From Sphingomonas sp. MA1305 (GTDB lineage: Bacteria; Pseudomonadota; Alphaproteobacteria; Sphingomonadales; Sphingomonadaceae): a stretch of 64,000 bases of DNA. The DNA lies in assembly GCF_016107325.1 (NCBI RefSeq), contig NZ_RCVT01000001.1, positions 496,001-560,000 on the forward strand. Direction: 5' to 3'. The notes under the pieces are model-generated. The model saw only the letters and a program-made list of their open reading frames with translations. It ran no database searches and was not told the DNA's origin. Numbering within the stretch: position 1 is the stretch's first letter; every line of letters begins with the position of its first letter. Position numbers and translations under genes: made by a program. Below are positions 15,534 to 22,365 of this stretch, in pieces.

Positions 15534-17785
15534 GCCGCCGGCGCCAGCGTGAGGCTGAACAGACGCACGTTGGCGCCAACGTCGAAGCCGGTCGACTGCT
15601 TGCCGGACGTCGTCGTGGTTGCCATCGTGACGCGGACCTTCGCGCCGCTGAACGCAGTGCCGGTCACCGTCGCGACCTGCGTCGCGCCATTCGGTGTGAG
15701 CGTTGGGGGGTTGCTGCCGGAAATATCGGCTTCGGTCAGGTGCAACGCGATGCCACCGGTTCCGATCGTGTTGGCATTGGTGGCGACAGCAGGGCTGTCG
15801 TTGCCGCTTCCGACGAAGGTCGAGAAGTTTTCGACGATCGTAACCGGCGCCGCCGTAACGCCTGGGAACATCGAAAGGCCGACGAAGGGCGACGCCGCGA
15901 CCGCCGTCAGCACCCAATCGGAGGCGGCGACGATCGGGCTGGTGCTGGTCCACCAGACCGTTCCGACCTTGGTCAACGTCACGTCCGGCTGCCCCGACTT
16001 GGTCAGCTTGGCCGATGCCGGATAGCGGCTGTCCATATAGTCGGGGTCGGGAACCAGAGCGAACAGAGGATAGCCCGCTTGCAGATTGATGGCGTTGAAT
16101 CCATCCGTGCTGGCGAATTGGTCCATGTTGTACTGCGGCGTGCCGGCCGTGTAGGCGACAGCGCTTCCGCCCCCGCCACCGCCGCTCGTGTCGTCGTTGG
16201 TGATCGTGCCGGTCGCAGTTGCATTGGTGATTGTGCCGAACGTCCGTCCGTTGGTCAGTGTCACCGTGAAGCCCTCGTCAGGCTCAACGGTGCTGTCGCC
16301 GGCCACGTAGACGTTGATCGTCGCCGTTGCCGCATTGGCAGCAAAGGTCGCGGTCCCGCTCGGGAATGCACCGCCCTGGAAATCGGCCGCGCTGGCCGGG
16401 TTCGAACCGGAGCCGGTGACCGCCCAATCGATAGATGCGGGGAAGGTAAGGCCGCCAGTGCGCGTGACGGTGTACTGGAACAGCGTTGTGCCGCTGTTGC
16501 CTTCCGCATGCGTCACGTTGGTCGGGCCGATGGCAAAGCTCGACACGTCGTCGTCTCCTGTGCTGCCGCCCGGAAGCGGGATGTTCGCCAAGGCGTTCTC
16601 GAAAACAGGCTTGAAGTAGGAATAGGCGATGCCGTGGCCGTGCGTCGGATCGCTCGCCGGCTCGTAGAAGTGCAGGCCGTCCGATGTGATCGGGATGGTG
16701 TTGATCTGGAAACCGCCGTCAGCGCCGACCGTGGCGTCTCCGCCGTAATCGACCACATCGTAGAGGTAGCCGCTGGTCTTCAGGCTGCGGACCCACGTGT
16801 TGTAAGTCTTGCGCCAACGATTGTAGATTTGGTTGTAGGACTCATTGTCGGATGCATGACGCTCGGTCAGCGTGTTGGTGATCAGCTTCGTGCCTTGCGC
16901 GACGATCTGATCCCACAGACCCTTACGCTTGGCCGTGTAGGCGTCGAACAGTTCTTGCTCGCTGTTGTAGCTGTAGTTGACGATTGCCGCGTCCATGAAG
17001 TCGTTGCGGCCCTGATCGTCGTAATGGATGTACGGCTTGAGCGCGAGGATCGAGGGCAACTGCTGCTCAAAATAGACCAGCCCCTGTCCACCCTTGGCGA
17101 AGTTGCGCCACGTATGACCGGGGTGTTGTTGGATGAAGTAGCCGACGTAGAAGCCGGAATAGGGCGCAGCGGTCGCATCGACCGGGTTCGTGTTGCCGAT
17201 GAAGCTGTCGCCCGACAGCGTGATAATCGGGTTGAGGTTGCTGCTGACATCGCCCGGCACCGTGAACGGCCCGACTGCGGTCGTTGGCGATGTGAGATTG
17301 ATCGTGTCTCCCAAGGGTGGGATGACACTAAAACGGAGGTAATACGGCGTGCCGGGGATCAGCGCGTTGGTGATCAGGAAGTCGCTGTCGCCAGCACTGA
17401 TGTTGGTGCCGTTGAGCAGGTTCGTTTCGGTGGCGTACCCAGCCGTAAAGGCTGAATTGGTCGCGCGTTCCGCCTTCAGGCCGAATCCCATGTACCCGGT
17501 ATCGGGCAAAGCGGAGTCTGCCAGCAGCGTAACGTCGAACGCGAGGCTGTAATTGTCGTCGGCGGTTGCCTGCACGACCTGGGGGGCGAGCAGGGTGTGC
17601 GTGGGCGTTGGGGTCGGCGTCGGCGTTGGAGTAGGCGTGCCGCCATTGATAGGCAGTGGTATTCCATCGTTACCCGACACGAACAGATCAACCGAAACCG
17701 CGCCCAGCGGTTTGACGAAATATAGCGTATTAGGTTGAGTAAGAGACGGCAGCGCGAGGACGCGTGCAAAGCTGATGTCTACCAT
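15530..17785 (-). CDS. Tail-fibre-like SGNH hydrolase with Calx-beta domain
   Basis: 751 residues from the ATG at 17785 (GGAGG 8 bases upstream; overlaps the gp4-like stop as ATGGTAG). Layout: a short attachment-like head (1-45, SLTQPNTLYFVKP), a Thr-Pro linker (50-62), a fibronectin-like beta domain (about 68-178), an SGNH esterase core with Ser194 in SGDSF, Asn261 in GRND and Asp369/His372 in DGLH, a Calx-beta domain (about 415-525, EPDEGFTVTL), and a C-terminal beta domain. SGNH enzymes remove acetyl groups from polysaccharide. A virion fibre that deacetylates the host surface is the likely role; a secreted host-surface enzyme is less likely, as no signal peptide is seen. Confidence 0.8.
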   Translation of the reverse strand: MVDISFARVLALPSLTQPNTLYFVKPLGAVSVDLFVSGNDGIPLPINGGTPTPTPTPTPTPTHTLLAPQVVQATADDNYSLAFDVTLLADSALPDTGYMGFGLKAERATNSAFTAGYATETNLLNGTNISAGDSDFLITNALIPGTPYYLRFSVIPPLGDTINLTSPTTAVGPFTVPGDVSSNLNPIITLSGDSFIGNTNPVDATAAPYSGFYVGYFIQQHPGHTWRNFAKGGQGLVYFEQQLPSILALKPYIHYDDQGRNDFMDAAIVNYSYNSEQELFDAYTAKRKGLWDQIVAQGTKLITNTLTERHASDNESYNQIYNRWRKTYNTWVRSLKTSGYLYDVVDYGGDATVGADGGFQINTIPITSDGLHFYEPASDPTHGHGIAYSYFKPVFENALANIPLPGGSTGDDDVSSFAIGPTNVTHAEGNSGTTLFQYTVTRTGGLTFPASIDWAVTGSGSNPASAADFQGGAFPSGTATFAANAATATINVYVAGDSTVEPDEGFTVTLTNGRTFGTITNATATGTITNDDTSGGGGGGSAVAYTAGTPQYNMDQFASTDGFNAINLQAGYPLFALVPDPDYMDSRYPASAKLTKSGQPDVTLTKVGTVWWTSTSPIVAASDWVLTAVAASPFVGLSMFPGVTAAPVTIVENFSTFVGSGNDSPAVATNANTIGTGGIALHLTEADISGSNPPTLTPNGATQVATVTGTAFSGAKVRVTMATTTTSGKQSTGFDVGANVRLFSLTLAPAA

Positions 17786-18558
17786 TCGGTTGCCTCCCAC
17801 TGGTAGCTAACCGCAGCAGGATCGGGAAGCACGGGCGGCATGCCGGGCAGGGGAGCGGAGATGCCGCCTCCCGCCCCAACGGGCGCTGCAAAGTCGCCCA
17901 TAAAGATGGACGGCGGCCGATCGTCATCAAGCAGCAACTGCTCAAACGACTGCGCGCGCTGCGCCAGAAGGGTTGCAGTTGCCGGATCCGTGCGCGTCAC
18001 GCCCATAACCGTCGCCATGCGGGCCGCAAGAGCAATATAGACCGTCTCAAGCCACTTGGACGGAACGTCTAGCGTCTCAGTGGGGTCGGTGATGTCCTCG
18101 ATTACTCGCAGCACGTCGATGATCAGCGGCGTGTCGACTGCAGGTGTCGGCCATACCGAGAAGCGACAAGCATCACGCTGGCGGTCCACATAGTAGCCCA
18201 CTGGAAACCCACGGCTTGCAGACGCTATCTGCGGGTATTGGCCCGCCTCATAGCGAGCCAGCGGACGCGTGTAGCTGCCTTGGGCCTGGATAGCGGCGTA
18301 GGTCACTTCCTCCACCACAGGCGGTAGGGTGACGGTTCGCACGTTTGCGGGAATGGTGATGATCGTCGTGGCCTTGCGCCACTGGTTGATGCCGCGCGCC
18401 GTAAAGCTCTTCAGCATCCAGTTCAGCTGCCGGATGCCAACCTCAAGCTCCGTCCCTTCCGCGCGCTCGCCAGCCGACAGCACGCCAAGCTCTTCAAGGG
18501 CGGCCTGAACCACCTCTTGCGCTGTCATAGTGCCGGTGGTCACGCCGCTGGTCGTCAT
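17779..18558 (-). CDS. P22 gp4-like head-tail adaptor
   Basis: 259 residues. The first part (TAQEVVQAALEELGVLSAGE, LNWMLKSFTARGINQW) is the helical core of the tail accessory factor family (P22 gp4), which forms the ring under the portal. Conserved later motifs are FPVGYYVDRQ and VPSKWLETVYIALAARMA. The C-terminus is Pro/Gly-rich. It overlaps the zinc-ribbon-like gene by ATGA. In P22, gene 4 follows coat, as here. Confidence 0.85.
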   Translation of the reverse strand: MTTSGVTTGTMTAQEVVQAALEELGVLSAGERAEGTELEVGIRQLNWMLKSFTARGINQWRKATTIITIPANVRTVTLPPVVEEVTYAAIQAQGSYTRPLARYEAGQYPQIASASRGFPVGYYVDRQRDACRFSVWPTPAVDTPLIIDVLRVIEDITDPTETLDVPSKWLETVYIALAARMATVMGVTRTDPATATLLAQRAQSFEQLLLDDDRPPSIFMGDFAAPVGAGGGISAPLPGMPPVLPDPAAVSYQWEATEW

Positions 18559-18806
18559 AGATCCTCGGGACGGATGCGTGTGGCAACGAAGGTGTCCGGG
18601 TATTCCGGAGAGGCATCGAGGCGGGCCAGGCCTTCCGGAGCATTTCGGGGCGGCTTCATCGTGTCTGGGAGAGGGTCAAAGTCCGCGTCACAAACCTTGA
18701 GCCCACTCCATTCGGTGCGCAGTTCCGACAGACGGAACTTGAAGCCGCACCGCTGACAGATGCCCCATGTGCCGCCGGGGACGTATTTGGTCGGAACCAC
18801 GCGCAT
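18555..18806 (-). CDS. Small Cys-containing phage protein
   Basis: 83 residues with CQRCG at 17-21 and a third Cys in LKVCDAD, a reduced zinc-ribbon pattern (one expected Cys is replaced by Asp), followed by a Pro/Arg-rich tail (KPPRNAPEG). Small CxxC proteins between coat and gp4 genes are common in Sphingomonas and Caulobacter podoviruses; their function is unknown. Coupled to the gp4-like gene by ATGA. Confidence 0.7.
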   Translation of the reverse strand: MRVVPTKYVPGGTWGICQRCGFKFRLSELRTEWSGLKVCDADFDPLPDTMKPPRNAPEGLARLDASPEYPDTFVATRIRPEDL

Positions 18807-18830
18807 AGCTACGCCCCGGCGGCTCTAGGA

Positions 18831-19745
18831 TCAGCCAGAGGCCGATGCGTTGCCGAAGATCGCGCGCCAGTCGGCGGCACCGCACGCAAAGCGCATGGTG
18901 GCCTTGGCCTTCGCATTCTCGGTGTCGAAGTCGTTGTCCTTCTCAAGCTCGACCTGGCGGCGCCACATCGAAATCAGGCCGTTCGGCACATCCGTCTGCA
19001 CGTACCAAGCGTTCGACGACGACAGGTACTTGTTGACCACGATGTCCGGCACGATGCCCATCGCGTTCAGCGCATTGATGTCGTTGTTGTTGGTGCCCGA
19101 GCGCAGAACAGAGTTCAGGACGCGGGTGGCGTTGAACGCGACGTTGGTCGGGATGATCAGCCGCTTGACGCCCGCATTGATCGGGAAACCGCGGTTGTTC
19201 TTGATCGCCCAAACGGCCTTGGTGGCGTCCTCCATTGCCGCTTCCGAGAAGTCGGCCGCGGTCAGAAGGTTGGACTGGTTGCCGCTCTGCGTCGGGTGGG
19301 CCGCCGAGAACAGCGCCGCGCCGTCGCCGATCGGGTACTGCGTGGAGAAGCCGCGGTTGAGGACGTTCGCGTGGACATACTCCGCCGTGGTCTGCATTGA
19401 CCACGCAAGGTTGCCCGAACGCGCCTGGCTGACTTCCTCGTATTGGTTGTCTTCCAGCTCTTCCCGCGTGACGATGTAGCCGAGGCCATACACCGCATGC
19501 TGGAAGATCGCAACGTAGCCTTCCTGATCCGAGTCATACTGGATCGGGGCAGCTTCGGTCTTGGTCGGAGCCAGACCGAACGTGGTCGACTCCGCGATGC
19601 GCTCCTGGAACTTGTTGGAGGACATCTTGGTGAAGATTTTCGACCAGGTCGCCGGGACCTTGTCGTATTCCATGCCAAACCACGCCTTCACACCGGGCCA
19701 CAGAGCGTCGGGATGGGCGGAACGAGTGATGATACCTGCGGGCAT
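18831..19745 (-). CDS. Major capsid protein
   Basis: 304 residues with a strong GGAGGGGGAAG ribosome site. N-terminal arm (about 1-55) then a HK97-fold-like body: FQHAVYGLGYIVTREELEDNQY, a TTAEYVHANVLNRGFS segment and the ADGAALFSAAHP-type motif (GDGAALFSAAHPTQSGNQSN) are hallmarks of Mu gpT-like and related coat proteins. LISMWRRQVELEKDNDFDTENAKAK near the end matches the conserved C-terminal strand-helix. It lies between decoration and adaptor genes. No separate protease gene is seen, so maturation by cleavage is not indicated. Confidence 0.88.
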   Translation of the reverse strand: MPAGIITRSAHPDALWPGVKAWFGMEYDKVPATWSKIFTKMSSNKFQERIAESTTFGLAPTKTEAAPIQYDSDQEGYVAIFQHAVYGLGYIVTREELEDNQYEEVSQARSGNLAWSMQTTAEYVHANVLNRGFSTQYPIGDGAALFSAAHPTQSGNQSNLLTAADFSEAAMEDATKAVWAIKNNRGFPINAGVKRLIIPTNVAFNATRVLNSVLRSGTNNNDINALNAMGIVPDIVVNKYLSSSNAWYVQTDVPNGLISMWRRQVELEKDNDFDTENAKAKATMRFACGAADWRAIFGNASASG

Positions 19746-19760
19746 TGCTCTTCCCCCTCC

Positions 19761-20348
19761 TTAGACGCCGGTCGAGCCGGCAGCGCCGGTTTCGGTCGGC
19801 TGGTTGATGGCGACGAGCCACTTGGCGTAGGCGCCGATGACGTTGTCGGTGCGACGCTGCAGCTCGACGACGCGAAGCTGGCCGGTGTTGGTCGTAGCGG
19901 CCGAGGTGCTGTCGATCATGAAGCCCGAGCCGTTCGCACCACCGGTGCCGGCAATCAGATTCACGTTCTTGCCCATGGCCGCAGCCGTCAGAGCGGCGCC
20001 GTCCGTAGTGGCATTTTCCTGAACCTCAAACAGAAGGTCCGGATCATCGGCCACAAGGACATAGCCAGCTTGCGATGCCGGCCGCGCCGGATAGGCGGCC
20101 TGAAGCGGAGCGCTGGGACGGAAACCGACGACAACGCCCGTGATGCGGTTGCCCGCACCAGCCGTAGCGCGCGTTACTTGGGCATGGCCCGTGGTATCGG
20201 TGCTGGCAGTAATGACGACCGGGTCACCGACATAAAGCGCGGTGGCGTCGGCTGCGGCGACGAAATACTGGCGAGCGGCCCCCATCCACGGGGAGCCGTT
20301 ACGGTAGCGACGGGGCATCAGCCCGGTCGGTGCATTGGCGTTAGGCAT
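19761..20348 (-). CDS. Capsid decoration-like protein
   Basis: 195 residues rich in Ala, Gly and Thr with beta patterning (YVGDPVVITAS, GRITGVVVGF-type segment, YVLVADDPDLLFEVQEN). Proteins with this YVADDPD..FE.Q motif precede the coat gene in many podoviruses and are probably head decoration or stabilising proteins. Ribosome site GAGGGG lies 8 bases before the ATG. Direct evidence for virion presence is lacking. Confidence 0.7.
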   Translation of the reverse strand: MPNANAPTGLMPRRYRNGSPWMGAARQYFVAAADATALYVGDPVVITASTDTTGHAQVTRATAGAGNRITGVVVGFRPSAPLQAAYPARPASQAGYVLVADDPDLLFEVQENATTDGAALTAAAMGKNVNLIAGTGGANGSGFMIDSTSAATTNTGQLRVVELQRRTDNVIGAYAKWLVAINQPTETGAAGSTGV

Positions 20349-20376
20349 TGCTCAAACCCCTCGTGGGGGCGCGAGT

Positions 20377-20880
20377 TCAAAGCCCCCGTTGCGTGGTCAC
20401 TCGATTGGTCTGGCCTTGGGGAACATGGACCCCACTGCTAGACCGGCTGCCGTCGCTGACCTGACCGCGCATGAGCTGCTTTTCGCGCTCGTCGACCACC
20501 TGCTCATCCGAGCGTTGGTCGGCTTCGTGCCAGTCAGCGTATTTGGAGCAGAGGACGAGCCGTTCATCGGTGCCCGACATCGGATTGGCTTGGACAGGCT
20601 CGACACCTTCGACCTTATCCCAATCGTTCGAGTGGGCTTCGGTCATGCGAGTATCCAGAATCCAGCGGACGACCTTGCCGTCGCGGCGGGCCTGCTCCTG
20701 AATCTCTCGCGGAATTGCGAGCTTCATGCTCGCCATCCGGTCTAGATCGCCGTCGTTGCGCCTGCGACGCTCCCGGCGGGTTTCTTCAGCGCGGCGCGAA
20801 ACCGGCTGGTCTAGAACGGAAGCCTGCGTCTCGGCAGGCACTTGCGCTGCTTCAGCGCTCCGACGAATGCCACGCGGCAT
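20377..20880 (-). CDS. Conserved phage protein between scaffold and coat genes
   Basis: 167 residues. Basic, helical N-terminal third (SRRAEETRRERRRRNDGDLD), then KVVRWILDTRMTEAHSNDWDKV and ERLVLCSKYADWHEADQ, segments found in uncharacterised head-module proteins of alphaproteobacterial podoviruses. It has an AAGGAT-type ribosome site. No catalytic motif. A role in head assembly is inferred from location. Confidence 0.65.
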   Translation of the reverse strand: MPRGIRRSAEAAQVPAETQASVLDQPVSRRAEETRRERRRRNDGDLDRMASMKLAIPREIQEQARRDGKVVRWILDTRMTEAHSNDWDKVEGVEPVQANPMSGTDERLVLCSKYADWHEADQRSDEQVVDEREKQLMRGQVSDGSRSSSGVHVPQGQTNRVTTQRGL

Positions 20881-20917
20881 ATCGCAATCCTTTCTCTGAT
20901 CGACTTATTCGATTGTG

Positions 20918-21730
20918 TCAAGCGGCTTGATCGGAAAAGTAATCTTTGGCGTACTTTGCCTCGAAGTCTTTCCGGTCAGGCGCTGTGCCGCGCATCTTGG
21001 CTGCCTCGTAGAAGCGATTGGCTGCCAGACGCGCGACTTCCGGCATGTCGGCAAACCCGGTGCTGCGGCGCTCCCGCATCGTTCGGCTAGGAGCATGGAC
21101 CAGCGGTGTCTTGGGCTCTTCGCGCTTTGGCTGCTCGTCGAACAGCTCGGGGAAGCGTTTGCGCACCGCCGCTGCCGCCGCCTCTAGCTGCTGCTCAGGT
21201 TTGGCGCCCTTGCCAGCCTCGCGTTGTGCGATCGTGACGGCGTAGGCGGACGCTTCTTCGTCCTTACCGTACCAAGGGTTGTCGCGAGCGAAGTCCGCTT
21301 CGTAGTCACGCCCTTTGCTGGTCGGCTGGGCCTCCGCCTCAAGATCGCGCATCTCCTGCGCTGCCCTCGCTGCAGCTTGCTTGTCGCCGCTATCAACAGC
21401 AGCCGAGAACCGCTCTTCAATTTCCTGCGCGCGACGCTCGACCTCCCGCTTTACCTGCTTATCGGTGGCATCCACGATGCGCTCGATGCTGGACCGCAGC
21501 GTCTCGACCTCGCGCGACAAGTTCTTGTTGCGGCGATCAGTCGACTTGATCCAGTCCTGCGCTGATCGCGGAGGCTTGCCCTGGCTGCCCTTGTATTCGG
21601 GGTCCCAGCCCATGTCCTTGGCGAGCTGTTCGACCTCAGTCAATTGCCGAGGGGCATCCGCGCTGGCATCTCCCGCGTCTGCCACATCGCCGGCATCAGC
21701 CCCGGTATCAACGATCTGCTCTTCAGACAT
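20918..21730 (-). CDS. Scaffolding-like head assembly protein
   Basis: 270 residues; ATG at 21730 overlaps the GroES-like stop. The N-terminus is acidic and Ala/Asp-rich; residues about 60-145 form a highly charged coiled coil (LSREVETLRSSIERIVDATDKQVKREVERRAQEIEERF); the C-terminus is basic and helical. This acidic-helical-basic layout and the place between portal and coat genes fit phage scaffolds, which direct coat assembly and then leave. No sequence family is recognised with certainty. Confidence 0.7.
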   Translation of the reverse strand: MSEEQIVDTGADAGDVADAGDASADAPRQLTEVEQLAKDMGWDPEYKGSQGKPPRSAQDWIKSTDRRNKNLSREVETLRSSIERIVDATDKQVKREVERRAQEIEERFSAAVDSGDKQAAARAAQEMRDLEAEAQPTSKGRDYEADFARDNPWYGKDEEASAYAVTIAQREAGKGAKPEQQLEAAAAAVRKRFPELFDEQPKREEPKTPLVHAPSRTMRERRSTGFADMPEVARLAANRFYEAAKMRGTAPDRKDFEAKYAKDYFSDQAA

Positions 21731-22068
21731 CACGCCGCCTCCTCAACAATCGCCATCACGTCCTTGTCCTGGATGATGCGGTATTCGCGCCCATCGGCGC
21801 CTGTCGTCATCACGCCAGCCAGTTTGGCAAACTGGACGATGTCACCAAGCTCAGGGACGGCATCGCCGAATTGGCCATGGTCGAAGCAGGCGGGAGATTT
21901 GGAGACGACGCGGCCTTGAACGCCGGTCAGCTTGTCTTTGTCGCGGACGCTGTCGGGAATGAAGACGCTGCCGTGCTTCTCAGCGACAGGAGCAACAGCG
22001 ACGATCATCGCGAAGCCGGTAGCGCGGAGGCCGGGGCGGCAGTCCGCTAGGTCTGGTATCGAGCCCAC
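21730..22068 (-). CDS. GroES-like co-chaperonin, phage-encoded
   Basis: 112 residues from a GTG at 22068 with AAGGAGG upstream. After about 20 extra residues the sequence follows the Cpn10 fold: IVAVAPVAEKHGSVFIPDSVRDKD (with the usual GSVFIP-type loop region), GRVVSKSP, LGDIVQFAKLAG, YRIIQDKDVMAIVEE. The last two blocks match the conserved GD.V.F....G and DVLAIVE of GroES. T4 gp31 is the known phage precedent: it caps GroEL to fold the coat protein. Here it lies between portal and scaffold genes. The mobile loop is short. Confidence 0.75.
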   Translation of the reverse strand: MGSIPDLADCRPGLRATGFAMIVAVAPVAEKHGSVFIPDSVRDKDKLTGVQGRVVSKSPACFDHGQFGDAVPELGDIVQFAKLAGVMTTGADGREYRIIQDKDVMAIVEEAA

Positions 22069-22095
22069 TAGGGCCTCCTTCGTCTGTGTGGCGGC

Positions 22096-22365
22096 CTATT
22101 CCACCACTGGTTCTTGATCCAAGGCGCTGCACACCGCCTCGTATTCCGTCTGAGCCATTGCGCGATACGCATCGGCCCTCGTTCTCAATTCGAGCTGAAG
22201 CCGCGGCAGCACATCAGAAGGCGCCGACAGGGCTGCCGCCCATTCCCCCTCCTGCGCCTTCGCCAGCGTTTCCAGCGCCGCCAGCACCCATTGGGTCCGC
22301 GGGTCCTGCGTCCACGCCAGGAACTCGTCCTGCGTAACCGTCGCTTTCGCCAAGGGAGTGTCCAA
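22096..22365 (-). CDS. Small phage protein overlapping the portal gene
   Basis: 89 residues from a TTG start at 22365 with AGGAG 6 bases upstream, within the portal coding region; 152 bases overlap in a different frame. The protein is well formed: FLAWTQDPRTQWVLAALE, KAQEGEWAAALS and LRTRADAYRAMAQTEYEAV give amphipathic helices. Similar small proteins follow portal genes in other phages. The portal's last 50 residues, which share this DNA, are Gly/Ala-rich, as if yielding to this gene. No function is known. Confidence 0.7.
   Translation of the reverse strand: MDTPLAKATVTQDEFLAWTQDPRTQWVLAALETLAKAQEGEWAAALSAPSDVLPRLQLELRTRADAYRAMAQTEYEAVCSALDQEPVVE

Noticed and set aside
15534..15953. N-terminal extension of the DUF1996 reading frame
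   Set aside because: The upstream 140 codons are Arg-rich antisense-like text inside the SGNH gene; the signal peptide and the stop-start overlap at 15,530-15,533 mark the true start.
17598..17645. Six-base repeat run encoding Thr-Pro as a phase-variation tract
   Set aside because: Units are imperfect and a multiple of three, so length change would not shift frame; treated as a protein linker.
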